Shown here in pieces: positions 43,897 through 55,900 of a DNA stretch of 64,000 nucleotides. Within the stretch, counting starts at the first letter, position 1. Every line of letters begins with the position of its first letter. The notes below the pieces were generated by a model, which was not told the origin of the DNA, ran no database searches, and saw nothing but the letters and a program-made list of their open reading frames with translations. The DNA is from Ephydatia muelleri. Lineage: Eukaryota > Porifera > Demospongiae > Spongillida > Spongillidae. The DNA lies in the NCBI GenBank assembly GCA_013339895.1, contig JABACO010000042.1:21001-85000 (forward strand), in the 5' to 3' direction. Made by a program: the position numbers and the translations under genes.

Positions 43897-45668
43897 CTAA
43901 AGAACTTTCCTTTTACTTTCACCAGTTAAGGATGTCCACTCATGACATGAAGTATTTGTGCCAGACTTCCATTATTATTATTCTTTTGAAGCGTTTCTCG
44001 AGAACTGGTTCCGCATGGTGATCCGATGACTCCATTCGTTGTAAATTTGAAAAGACAATTTAAATTGAATGGCCAATGAACTATGCTAGCACACGAATAT
44101 AAGTAGCGTTCTAATCGAAGAATCCGGTGTGAATCAATGCGTACTAAATGGAGTATTAAACTACAGTGTAAGGCAAAAGGATTATCCATGCATGTATAAT
44201 AGTGAACGGTACCGGTATCTCTCTAGCTTGCATGTTTAATGAATTACTTGTATCAGAGTAGTCAGATCCCGAGTACTGCCTAGTAGGGAGACACAATGGA
44301 ACGAGCCATTTATGGGTTTCCTTGGTTACGTCGTAATCCCTCCTTTCCATTGTCCGATGATTTTGGTTGTCTCGACTTGTAATAGCAATGGCATAGCTAG
44401 GGTACGGCCCCTGGCAGGGTTTAGGTACTACATAATACTCACCCGCCGAAGTAAGAACTGGCAGTAATGCGGAATAACCATATCTATTTCGAGTCGGTAC
44501 TCCAGCTCAATTAAGGCATCAGCAACGAATTAATGGTGGCGTGCTGTACCATAAATATATAATATCAGTAATCTTGGTGACTCCACCACCGGGCAGTGAG
44601 TTGTATGTGCTGAGAAGGAAACCATGCACCATCGACTCGCAATCGGCACATATAAACAAGCGTGTCTCAGACTCTTCGCTGAGATATTGCGGTACAACTT
44701 TGAAGGCACAACCTATGACACGCGATCGCGCAAGAGTTGCCTTGGATTTCGCGTTTGTGGGAATTATGCGTTGATGCGTGTGGTGCACTGTGGCGTTCTA
44801 GCAGCTAGGGCTTCCCCTATTCATATGGATCGTACATGCAGTAGGAAGTTGCTTGCACACTTCGTGTTTCGATCAAAATCCTACGCACGCGTGATCACAG
44901 AGAAGGCTGCATATAGCTTTCAGTACATAACTTATAACCTATACTTTGCGTAAAATACTGTCAAAAAAAACCTAGTCTCGCTGTTTGGTGATGGCTGTTG
45001 CGGAATGTTAACTCATATTATAACAATATAGCTTATCCTAACAAAACGTGCCAAGCTAGGAAACATCGTTCCAACATACTCCACGGACACATGACCGAGG
45101 TCGTGCATGTATGCTGCCATGTCTGAGAGTTGGCCGGGTAGTGGTATAGTAGTACATGTATCGTACAAGAAGCAAGGCTTTGAGGAGTGCTTGGGCAACG
45201 TTATGACGTTTAATTAATTATTAATAATTTATGGCTTGAACGGGGTACTAGAATTCACATACTTGAATCTAGAAATAGACGTGCACATGGGGTACATATG
45301 CTATTTGCACATATAAATATGCAAATAGCTTTGGCTTCAGAATCCACTTTATAATCTTCAATAGATCGTCCACGCGGTAAAATAGGAAAGGGAAAATAGT
45401 GATCAAAAGTATGCCAGCCATTAAATGTATGCAGTAAAACAAAATCCCGTTTCGAAATTGATGGGGGCACATTTTTACAGAACAGAAGATATACAAACAA
45501 TGTGTTATTTGTCCCTGTATCATACTTAGGTTTATAAACTTTACTACAAGTCTTTGGTACTAAACTGTGCGCGATTGATAGAAATTACCCATAGACTCCA
45601 TGTACAATAATTTTATTACGCGTATTACGGAATTCAAATAATTCATGTCCGCAATTGCTGGCCATGTG
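43897..45668. repeat. Gypsy 3' end and flank, repeat copy 2 (uninterrupted)
   Basis: This matches copy 1 (33567-36240) from the last pol codons to GCAATTGCTGGCCATGT. It lacks the LINE insertion, which makes it the empty reference for that event. It lies inside the integrase element, between its core and its C-terminal part. Confidence 0.85.
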
Positions 45669-45751
45669 AACTGTCAAACATGCTTTCTTTGACAGATGGG
45701 GGACTGTGATGGATATTATCAAGGACAGTTGGGGCACTGTCATGGATGCTA

Positions 45752-46796
45752 TTATGGGGATGGGGAGCTGTGTTGGACAGTATCAAGGACTGTAGGGGAA
45801 CTGTCATGGGTGCTATCAAGGGAGCTGTGTTGGACAGTAGTTGCAGAATTGTGTTGGAGAGTCAGTTCAACAGTAGTACAATCCACATCAGATGTGTCCT
45901 GGGCATTCTCCATCTCACCAGTTAATTCAAGATCCTCTTCATTGATGAGTCCCTTAAGTCTTGCATCTGGTACCACAACTGATCTTGGTGGTTGCCCAAA
46001 CAAAGTTCAAATGGAGTGTGCTTTGTGGAGCTATGCACTTGAGCATTGATTGTATCTACATAATCATAATTATAACTATACACACTGTATAATGCATCAA
46101 CATGCTTATACACATTTGCAAGGCAGAACTTACAGACAATATGTGGTAGCCAGTGAGTCCAGGGAGGAGAATTAGATGCTGATTCTGCAATTCTGGAACT
46201 CATCATTCGTTCCAGTGTATAGTGAGCTTGTTCCACCAGGCCTTGCGATTGAGGATGTCGCGGCCGACCACTCACTAGCTGTACAGCTCCTGGCCAAGTG
46301 GCTAGAACGTCCTCAATCAAATGATTCACAAATTCTCTCCCATTGTCACTATGCAGGATAGTAGGGAGACCAAATATAAGACAGTCTTTGGAGTGAACCT
46401 ACTCCAATATGCTATACAACTCTTCAACTGTTGCAACTCTGCGAGAAGCTTTCATCATAGTGCGATCATTTAAATTCTGTACAGCGAGGTGTAAATATAT
46501 GACTTCATGCGACGCCATATACGTTGAATGAAATCTTACCTGCTTTTCTTCCTTCAAAGAGACAACTAGTACATCACGAATGCCTGCCGATGGCGAGCAA
46601 AGCCACCCTTTTTGACGAAATGTCGAAATGAGGCATCTGGATCTTGTTTTCCTTTCAAGTGATCGACGATTCGTTTGGCAAAGTCCTGCCGTGTCACAGC
46701 ACTCCTGGAACGCTTCCCTCCAATAGGAAACAAGGAATCTACATACTCTCCAAAGATCTTGCAGCTGGCGCTCTTATCCATGATCGGCGTGTTCAC
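45752..46796 (-). pseudogene. N-terminal half: conserved N-terminus and integrase core
   Basis: From 46796: MNTPIMDKSASCKIFGEYVD, then KRSRSAVTRQDFAKRIVDHL. A one-base frameshift near 46590 leads to IRDVLVVSLKEEKQ, which ends at a GTAAGA donor. The next exon reads LNDRTMMKASRRVATVEELY, has an in-frame TAG, then FGLPTILHSDNGREFVN (second catalytic Asp) and RHPQSQGLVEQAHYTLERM (catalytic Glu). An intron (GTAAGTTC...TTATGTAG) joins WLPHIVY to INAQVHSSTKHTPFEL; after another frameshift it continues GQPPRSVVVPDARLKG. The zinc-binding module and first catalytic Asp expected upstream of the core are missing, so it was already defective. Confidence 0.65.
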
Positions 46797-46875
46797 ACTT
46801 CAGTTATTGAGCATGCGCAATACTTTTTTTTATTAAATCCGGTTGATCAACCGGTCGTCGGGTTAATCAACCGGA

Positions 46876-47029
46876 TACATTGCGTGTTTCAATTGTCGTC
46901 GTGTATCTGTTCTGTCCGGATGCAATACAATTATCCGGTTGATTAACCGGACGACCGGTTGATCAACCGGATAATTGTATTGCATCCGGACAGAACAGAT
47001 ACACAACGACAATTGAAACACGCAATGTA
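46876..47029. repeat. 154-bp near-perfect palindrome
   Basis: Two arms of about 77 bp are reverse complements with only a few mismatches and no real spacer (centre at 46952/46953). The inner part is CCGGTTGATTAACCGG facing CCGGTTGATCAACCGG; the outer part contains the arm ATTGCGTGTTTCAATTGTCG. A further CCGGTTGATCAACCGG-type motif lies outside at 46839-46874. It may be two head-to-head element ends. Confidence 0.85.
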
Positions 47030-47129
47030 AAATCCAGAAGTTCTGTAGAGTATGTGGTCATAAACTGTTTAAGATATATATATAAGGGTGGAAAACGCGA
47101 GTCTCAAAAAAAAAACACCTGTGCTGCCT

Positions 47130-48603
47130 TTTCAATGGAGCTCTTCACATGCTTTGCAATAGACATACTGTTGATTTCCCAACAAGTTTCTGCAGAGCGT
47201 GCAGACGTGCTATGTGCAAAAGTACAAGAAGCAGCAGTAAGGAAAATTGCATACAGGTGTATGGTAAAGCCATACAACTGGTTACAGCATTGTCCCAGTA
47301 CCTGCAAGGTAAACATATTCACATAAGTGTGTATACCTACACTTGTAATTATACAGGAACCCATACACCAGAAGCTGGCTCCACTTACATGTAAAGGAGG
47401 TAACCCACAGAAACCAGGAATACAACCAGGCATCACACCTAATGCCTTGCTTGATCACATCAACACTATTGCACCACCAAAGGTTGTGTGTCACAGAAGG
47501 GGACCACAGTTAGCCCCAACACAATTACTTCCAGTAACAGACTTACTTAAGTGCCAAATGTGTGAACAAATGCTGGTACAGCCACTTACATTGCACTGCA
47601 ATGCAGTTGTATGTACAAAGTGCATCACTGACTACATAGCAACATCTGCCAGCACAGTGTCCATGCTGTGAAGATAGTGCCATGAACTTACTGCCAAGTT
47701 CAGTGCAGCCGCTCCAGCACTGCAGTTAAGGACCTTACTACATATAAAGACCATTTGCCTAGAACAGTCAAGTGTGAAGGATTTACTCTGCCATGATTGT
47801 AGGAGAGTCTAGTCCTCTTCTCTCTAGTCTGGTAGAGGAAAATGAAAGATTGCAGCAAGAAGATAGCTGAATTGGTAAGTGGAATGCACTTTGGTATATG
47901 GATTATTTGCACCCTCTGATACAGTACTTAGGGTAAATGGGGGGTGGGGGGGTGGGAGAGGTGGATCTTGTGAAAGTTACACAACAATGTACATGCACCT
48001 CTTTTTAACCTCAAACATGAGCATACATCTGATGCATGTAGGAACAAATGATTGCTGAAGCTAGAAAAAGGGTTAGCTGTGTCTGAGGGACCTATTGTGA
48101 AGGGAGTGGAATCAGCTCTCCAGTCTCTAAATGTACAGCGCCAGCAATATAATGGCGGTGCATTCATAGGCAACCATCTACACAAGTCATTGCAGGTAAA
48201 GCGAAATAAATGTAACATATACTTTATATTATCTTAATTCCATTTCAGGATCAACATACACACACACTGGGCTCATCACTAATTGACACTGCACTGAAGC
48301 ACTTACCACAACTGGTCGAGGAAGCAACTGCTCTGTGTGAGAAGTGACCAGGAAAAGAGTTCACAACATGCATGCATTGCCAATAATAACACATGATCAT
48401 GATGGCTTTTATTACAGCAGATTCCACAAGAATTCATCGGTTATTTAGACTATGTTTTTCCTGGCATGAAAACGACAGTAAAGATGCACCTACTTGAACT
48501 CCATGTCAGTGAATGGATGGACATGTATAATGCAGGCTTTAGGCTGGTGGGGGAACAGGGCACAGAAGCTATAAACAACCATTTCAATCACTTGTATGGC
48601 TAA
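47130..48603 (+). pseudogene. RING-finger, transposon-associated gene, decayed
   Basis: Pieces in order: 47165-47290 FCRACRRAMC, then (after a frameshift) VKPYNWLQHCPSTC, ending at GTAAAC; exon from about 47359: KGGNPQKPGIQPGITPNALL, then a RING-like finger CQMCEQMLVQPLTLHCNAVV with C-x2-C following; a frameshift near 47655 precedes the expected CPCC pair; 48060-48195 GLAVSEGPIVKGVESALQ and YNGGAFIGNHLHKSLQ, ending at GTAAAG; 48249-48345 SLIDTALKHLPQLVEEA; and 48418-48603 FIGYLDYVFPGMKTTVKMHL, GFRLVGEQGTEAINNHFNHL, then stop. I remember the GNHxHK and GEQGxE blocks from multicopy cnidarian and sponge genes that look mobile, but I cannot name the family. At least two frameshifts. Confidence 0.45.
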
Positions 48604-49002
48604 CAAAGTACAGAGGCTTCCTGAGCGTGTGTCCCAGACTACGGCCTGAAAAGAAAAAGAAAACGCAAAGAATAGTTAGTATGTGATTTTTTTTCCACGT
48701 ATATGTGTGTCAGTATATCCATATAAGTAACAAGTCTCACATGTACGTTATGAGAGGACCACTTCGCTACGTAAAAAATCTGCCCTATTCAAAGCGTTGC
48801 CACGACGCGCAGTAAATAAGCCCCGTTACACCATAAACAGAACCAAACACAGCCCCATCTCTTGAGTAAATGTTTCTAAAAGAGTTATTTAAGTTGGCCT
48901 GGCGGATTTCTCAAAAAAGCCTAGTGACACGAACAACTCAAAATAAAGCGCATTTAGTCTCGGCCCTCGCTTCTCGCGTATGTAAATACAACAAAGATGA
49001 AA
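48604..49002. other. No gene seen
   Basis: The spacer between the RING pseudogene and the hAT-like element. No recognisable feature. Confidence 0.35.
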
Positions 49003-49010
49003 CTTATACT

Positions 49011-49770
49011 CAGTGTTGCCGCGAAATAACCTTCATTTTTAATCGTCTATATCGCGATATATCGCGATATGAGCATTTAATCGCGATATAAATATCGCGA
49101 TATATTAAATTATTCATGATCAATTATCGCTCGATTATTCATTGTTGGGGTGAATAGTTATGGCTACCGCGTATCCCAAAAACCTACTCTACTTGCTACC
49201 AAGGACGATTTCATGAGGGTTGACCGCAAAGTGTTTAAAGTACCGTTTAGGAGTACTTTGGATGGCACAAAAAAGCGATTGGTTCTTGCTGGGTAGTTTG
49301 CAACATGTGCTATGCATGGGTTTCCAGACACGGGAATAACACCTCGAACCATGAGGTATCGGAATAAAGGAAAGCCAGCAAACGTGAGTGTACTCGGACC
49401 TATTAGCTATTGTGAAATGTAATATGTATGTGCACGTGCAGCTGCAAGAATGAAGGCGTGAACAGCAGCTGTAGTACTAACAAAGCCAGTACCAGCAGTG
49501 CAAGCACAGCCGCTGATAAAGCCAAAGGTGCCGGATGTATGGATAAACTGTTTTAACTTTAACCGTAAATTAATTTCATGAGATACCTAAATGTATGCTT
49601 ATTCCTTGTTCGTTTCTAAATTAAGGTTTCCAAAATCCGTATATCTGTGTTAACGTCCGTATACGTTTATTTCGCGACATGACTAAAGATTAATCGCGAT
49701 ATATCGCCTTTCGCGATATAAACATGTGATCGCGATATATCGCCTTTCGCGATATATCGCGGCAACACTG
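49011..49770. mobile_element. Non-autonomous hAT-like element, 760 bp
   Basis: The ends are perfect 14-bp inverted repeats, CAGTGTTGCCGCGA and its complement, and the element is flanked by the 8-bp duplication CTTATACT (49003-49010 and 49771-49778). CAGTGTTGCC ends with an 8-bp duplication are diagnostic of hAT. Subterminal DNA at both ends is packed with palindromic TATCGCGATA motifs. Inside, 49160-49400 retains a fragment like a BED zinc finger (VCNMCYAW, then HGNNTSNH) in broken frames; no transposase core remains. Confidence 0.9.
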
Positions 49771-49778
49771 CTTATACT

Positions 49779-50620
49779 GTTTTAGTCCTCGAAGGACGCC
49801 TGACCGAAATATCAACTCATAGTGAGCTTACGTTGTACGGATAAAGAAGGATAAGCCACATTCCAGTGCCATGCGGTAACTAGGGTTCAGTTGCCTGTCT
49901 CTAAACAGGGGGTGGGGACGAGACCTTTTCAATGGAATGAAACAGCCGTGAGCTACTAGCGCGAGTATATAGCTAGCCGAAATAATTTTAATAAATATAA
50001 CTTTATTCTAAGATGACGCAAGGTATTACGTAATGACTACTTCGTTTATGAATAAATTATGCGCGGTAGAAATTAAATTTTTGTCTTGATTTTAGTTTAC
50101 GAATGGTTTATGGTATAATCTTATAAAGCACAGATTCACAATCAGTCCGATTTATCGTAAATTACAAACGTGTTTGAAATGCAATTTGAAAAACAAAAGC
50201 ATGATGACCGCCTATATGTATGGGCCATTTCTCCATATGAGATGATCATACCAAATTTACGGATGGACCCAGGGAATTCCCACGGTTGCAGTTATCTTGC
50301 GCCTCGCGTGGCAGTATTCAACAGGGTGCGCGTAAGGACCGCTTGGAAGCTAGCACCACATTCCTCAGCACCACATTCCACTCTAATTAGATTACGTACG
50401 GCTAATTATATTCATTGCCTTGGTTGTTGCAACATACATAGTTGGTATTCATAGATATATGAATGAGTACACTGTATAAAATTAACGCACGATGCACTGC
50501 AGTCTATGTCGCTATGTATCGTATGCAGGCAGCGTGTGGCTGAGGTAACTTTTTATTGCTTCGTGCCTCGACAATTTAAAGGTCCGCATCAATACAACAG
50601 TGATAATCTGAGGAAAATGA
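49779..50620. other. No gene seen
   Basis: AT-rich DNA with short frames only. Confidence 0.35.
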
Positions 50621-50629
50621 TACCTTAAA

Positions 50630-52394
50630 GTTACCATCTATGGTACAACTCACCGTCGTGGCAACTAACCTCTGGCCATACGATGTGCTTGTTCAAACTG
50701 GTTAGAAGCAAAGAAAGCTGCCTTTTTACGTCACTTTCAAGTCCCATGAGGTAGTACTCGATCTCATATGCCTTTAGTATGCGGGAACTCTTGATTAAAT
50801 GTTTGTCACGTGCAGTATTGCTGGGCACATACCACATCAAGCAAATTTTCAAGTGGCCAGTTTGCGTTCACTTTCTGGAGCTGCTTTATGATGCCAATAG
50901 GCCCCACAAATCGTGGTCCCCATTAATATCATTCGCGTTGATGGCTAGAAGTAAACAGCATTCATAGTATTATGATCCAAAATGTGCACTTTAATGATGC
51001 ATACCTCAAGCTCTTTCACTATTTGTCTTATCAATGTTCTTTTAAATGGAGAGTGCCTTTAAATTGGATTGGAATTGCAAAAGTATCAAGACATCATTAT
51101 GGCATAATACCTATCAGATGGTCTGGTTTGGCGTGGAAAGTACTTAAGGTAGTGTTCCTTCTCCCATGGTGTGGCAAAAATATCATCTTGGTCAGGATTG
51201 TTCTTGAAATCAGGAACCAAAATAGCACCAGCAGCAAGATCAGTATCATCAACACTGCTGCTATCACTTTCTACACTTGTGTGTCATCATCGTCCTTGTC
51301 ACTCCCATCCTGGAAACTTGCATCAGTGTCTTTATCCAACTGGTAAATACCACCCAAATTCATCTCTGAAATTGGATAATATACCTTGCATAAATTTACT
51401 CATGCAACTGTTCATGTGATTTGTGTTTGTTACAATGATTTGGAACTGATTGTTTCAATTCCTCGTACAAACTCTGCTCATCACCTGGATTATCAATGCT
51501 CTTTTTGAATGTTTGCAGTGGGTAAAGTGTACCTTCTGACAGTTCATAAGCCATCTGGGCTCGAAATCGTGGCATCATTTCCTACAACAGTTTCACTACT
51601 TGTGTGTGTACATAATCCAAACCCTCCACTTCTAGTCTTGCAGCCTAAAAAAATTTTCAAATGCATGTTAAGGGGTCAACACTTTTCAGCCTCCTCACAA
51701 AACAAGAAATGCACCGCAATCAAAAGAGCTTTGGTGACGCTCTGGACTGGATAATGCATTACATACACATGTATGTAATGAATTCCTGTTGAAATTAGAT
51801 ATACTTCAGAATCTTTGTACTTCCAGTCAGATAGAGATAAAGTAGTATTTTTTCCTCACCATCACCGCTAGGTCCATCACTAGGCCCTTCATCACTAGGC
51901 CTTTCATCCACACCATCGCAAGGTCCTTCATTCACACTATCATTCACACCACCACTAGGCCCTTCATCCACACCATCACTAAGGCCCTTCATCCACACCA
52001 TCACTAGGCCCTTCATCTACACCATCACTAGGCCCTTCATCCACACTATCTTGGTGCTCACTATTACTTGGTCCTTCACCCACAGTCTCTACATCATTAG
52101 CTCCTTCCTCCTTAATCTCTCCATCCAAATGAGTACTGGTATCTTCCTGTACATGATCAGCAACCTTTCCCTCTGTAGCCAGAACTGCTTGGTCTCTAGT
52201 GTTATAACACACATATGGCTATGCATGTGTTTCATCATTACATCATCAAACATAAAACACAAAACTTGTGCAGCTAAATACCAGTAACCACTAGGTCCAT
52301 TGCATGATGCATCTTTTGGAGGTGTCTCCCCTGTGTCAGCAATGTAATTTACAAGTGCACCAGGTTCAAAGTTATGCTTTTGTCTAATATGTGG
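50630..52394 (-). pseudogene. Possible minus-strand gene remnants
   Basis: Several minus-strand stretches have coding-like composition beside splice-like sites: 52394-52255 (HNFEPGALVNYIADTGETPP), 52200-51850 (VLATEGKVADHVQEDTSTHL, then the DEGPSDGV repeats), 51578-51396 (MPRFRAQMAYELSEGTLYPL) and 50852-50640 (SSRILKAYEIEYYLMGLESD). I could not join them in frame and recognise no domain. They may be exons of one decayed element gene. Confidence 0.3.
51868..52050. repeat. 24-bp minisatellite coding (DEGPSDGV)n on the minus strand
   Basis: About seven imperfect copies of AGGCCCTTCATCCACACCAT + CACT; the 24-bp period keeps the minus-strand frame open except where a one-base insertion (near 51985) shifts it. 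Confidence 0.8.
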
Positions 52395-52929
52395 CTATAA
52401 AAGGGCACATCCAATAAAACAACTAAACTGAAGCTAAAGTTAACTTACCATCACAAAGTAACTTCCATACAAGTACAACTGCACTGGGCTATAAAAGTCA
52501 ATACATTCATATAAGACCAAACACAGGCTTCACCCACTATAAGAACAAAGATGTTTTCATAAACTGGGATACTGCTTGGAGGGAAAATATACACAAGCTC
52601 CAGTTAGTGGATGTGAAGACCACTCCTCAACTCTTTGCCAAGATCAACAATAGCACAACTCATTGTACATGTATACAAACATGGTCACAACTGTTACCTA
52701 CAGCAAGCGACACCTCAGATGTACATCCACCAATAAACAAACACTCAGACTCGCAAACATACACTCTCACACACAAGTACATTCATTACAGACACAAACT
52801 TGCCCTGGATCAACCAACGTAACAATAAATAGTCTTTATTCACATTACAAATGGCAGTTTGGAAACCAGAAATACACAGTAACTGCTAAAAGATCATTTG
52901 ACCAGGTCCATGACAGTCGTTGAACTGAT

Positions 52930-55900
52930 CAGTTGTTGTCACAACCTTAGTTGGTCCAGTGTTCAGATTATTGCATGACGATAGGTCCCCGGTTGGTGCA
53001 GGTACACACCTACCCTGTGGGTACATAGAACAGCTCAGAGTCTGCCTCAAAGTGCTTTGCAACTCACAAGAATGGCACCCATCTCCCCTGAAAGTACAAA
53101 TGAGTAGTGGTCACACCCCCAGTGTTCCGGAACCGCGCGTGACGTTGGGTCCCGGTTGGCACAGGTACACACCCACCCTGTGGGTACATGGAACAGCTCA
53201 GAGTCTGCCCCAAAGTGCTTTGCAACTCACAAGAATGGCACCCATCTCGATTGGTCAGCTTGTAAGTACTTATTAGTTGTGGTCACACCCCCAGTGTTCT
53301 GGATCCGCGCGTGACGTTGGGTTCCTGGTTGGCACAGGTACACACCTACCCTGTGGGTACATGGAACAGCTCAGAGTCTGCCTCAAAGTGCTTTGCAACT
53401 CACAAGAATGGCACCCATCTCGATTGGTCAGCTTGTAAGTACTTATTAGTTGTGGTCACACCCCCAGTGTTCTGGATCGGCACGTGACGTTGGGTCATTG
53501 GTTGGCACAGGTACACACCTACCCTGTGGGTACATGGAACAGCTCAGAGTCTGCCCCAAAGTGCTTTGCAACTCACAAGAATGGCACCCATCTTCACTGG
53601 TCAGCTTGTAAGTACTTATTAGTTGTGGTCACACCCCCAGTGTTCCAAATCCGCGCGTGACGTTGGGTCCCTGGTTGGCGCAGGTACACACCTACCCTGT
53701 GGGTACATGGAACAGCTCAGAGTCTGCCCCAAAGTGCTTTGCAACTCACAAGAATGGCACCCATCTTCACTGGTCAGCTTGTAAGTACTTATTAGTTGTG
53801 GTCAAACCCCCAGTGTTCTGGATCCGCGCGTGACGTTGGGTCCCTGGTTGGCACAGGTACACACCTACCCTGTGGGTACATGGAACAGCTCAGAGTCTGC
53901 CTCAAAGTGCTTTGCAACTCACAAGAATGGCACCCATCTCGATTGGTCAGCTTGTAAGTACTTATTAGTTGTGGTCACACCCCCAGTGTTCTGGATCCGC
54001 GCGTGACGTTGGGTCCTTGGTTGGCACAGGTACACACCTACCCTGTGGGTACATGGAATAGCTCAGAGTCTGCCCCAAAGTGCTTTGCAACTCACAAGAA
54101 TGGCACCCATCTTCACTGGTCAGCTTGTAAGTACTTATTAGTTGTGGTCACACCCCCAGTGTTCCAAATCCGCGCGTGACGTTGGGTCCCTGGTTGGCGC
54201 AGGTACACACCTACCCTGTGGGTACATGGAACAGCTCAGAGTCTGCCCCAAAGTGCTTTGCAACTCACAAGAATGGCACCCATCTTCACTGGTCAGCTTG
54301 TAAGTACTTATTAGTTGTGGTCACACCCCCAGTGTTCCAAATCCGCACGTGACGTTGGGTCCCTGGTTGGCACAGGTACACACCTACCCTGTGGGTACAT
54401 GGAACAGCTCAGAGTCTGCCTCAAAGTGCTTTGCAACTCACAAGAATGGCACCCATCTCGATTGGTCAGCTTGTAAGTACTTATTAGTTGTGGTCACACC
54501 CCCAGTGTTCTGGATCCGCGCGTGACGTTGGGTCCTTGGTTGGCACAGGTACACACCTACCCTGTGGGTACATGGAACAGCTCAGAGTCTGCTCCAAAGT
54601 GCTTTGCAACTCACAAGAATGGCACCCATCTTCACTGGTCAGCTTGTAAGAACTTATTAGTTGTGGTCACACCCCCAGTGTTCCAAATCCACACGTGACG
54701 ATGGGTCCTTGGTTGGCACAGGTACACACCTACCCTGTGGGTACATGGAACAGCTCAGAGTGTGCCTCAAAGTGCTTTGCAACTCACAAGAATGGCACCC
54801 ATCTCCCCTGAAAGTACAAATGAGTAGTGGTCACACCCCCAGTGTTCCGGAACCGCGCGTGACGTTGGGTCCCGGTTGGCACAGGTACACACCCACCCTG
54901 TGGGTACATGGAACAGCTCAGAGTCTGCCCCAAAGTGCTTTGCAACTCACAAGAATGGCACCCATCTCGATTGGTCAGCTTGTAAGTACTTATTAGTTGT
55001 GGTCACACCCCCAGTGTTCTGGATCCGCGCGTGACGTTGGGTCCCTGGTTGGCACAGGTACACACCTACCCTGTGGGTACATGGAACAGCTCAGAGTCTG
55101 CCCCAAAGTGCTTTGCAACTCACAAGAATGGCACCCATCTTCACTGGTCAGCTTGTAAGTACTTATTAGTTGTGGTCACACCCCCAGTGTTCCAAATCCG
55201 CGCGTGACGTTGGGTCCCTGGTTGGCGCAGGTACACACCTACCCTGTGGGTACATGGAACAGCTCAGAGTCTGCCCCAAAGTGCTTTGCAACTCACAAGA
55301 ATGGCACCCATCTTCACTGGTCAGCTTGTAAGTACTTATTAGTTGTGGTCAAACCCCCAGTGTTCTGGATCCGCGCGTGACGTTGGGTCCCTGGTTGGCA
55401 CAGGTACACACCTACCCTGTGGGTACATGGAACAGCTCAGAGTCTGCCTCAAAGTGCTTTGCAACTCACAAGAATGGCACCCATCTCGATTGGTCAGCTT
55501 GTAAGTACTTATTAGTTGTGGTCACACCCCCAGTGTTCTGGATCCGCGCGTGACGTTGGGTCCTTGGTTGGCACAGGTACACACCTACCCTGTGGGTACA
55601 TGGAATAGCTCAGAGTCTGCCCCAAAGTGCTTTGCAACTCACAAGAATGGCACCCATCTCCATTGGTCAGCTTGTAAGTACTTATTAGTTGTGGTCACAC
55701 CCCCAGTGTTCCAAATCCGCGCATGACGTTGGGTCCCTGGTTGGCGCAGGTACACACCTACCCTGTGGGTACATGGAACAGCTCAGAGTCTGCTCCAAAG
55801 TGCTTTGCAACTCACAAGAATGGCACCCATCTTCACTGGTCAGCTTGTAAGAACTTATTAGTTGTGGTCACACCCCCAGTGTTCCAAATCCACACGTGAC

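Larger units (their letters stand above)
39627..46975 (-). mobile_element. Degraded integrase/Ulp1/PHD DNA element (KRBA2-like)
   Basis: The minus-strand order is: N-terminal domain, retroviral-type integrase core, integrase C-terminal module, Cys-rich segment, Ulp1-like cysteine protease, PHD finger. This order matches a gene family related to vertebrate KRBA2 and common in invertebrate genomes (established from memory). Palindromic CCGGTTGATCAACCGG motifs lie at both ends and may be transposase sites. The element is split by the 1.77-kb gypsy-flank copy (43897-45668) and other DNA (41700-43896), and carries stops and frameshifts. Confidence 0.6.

Noticed and set aside
52959-54996. Open frames of 105-111 aa in the satellite
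   Set aside because: They recur with the satellite period, have no domain content and shift with unit length; artefacts of the repeat.
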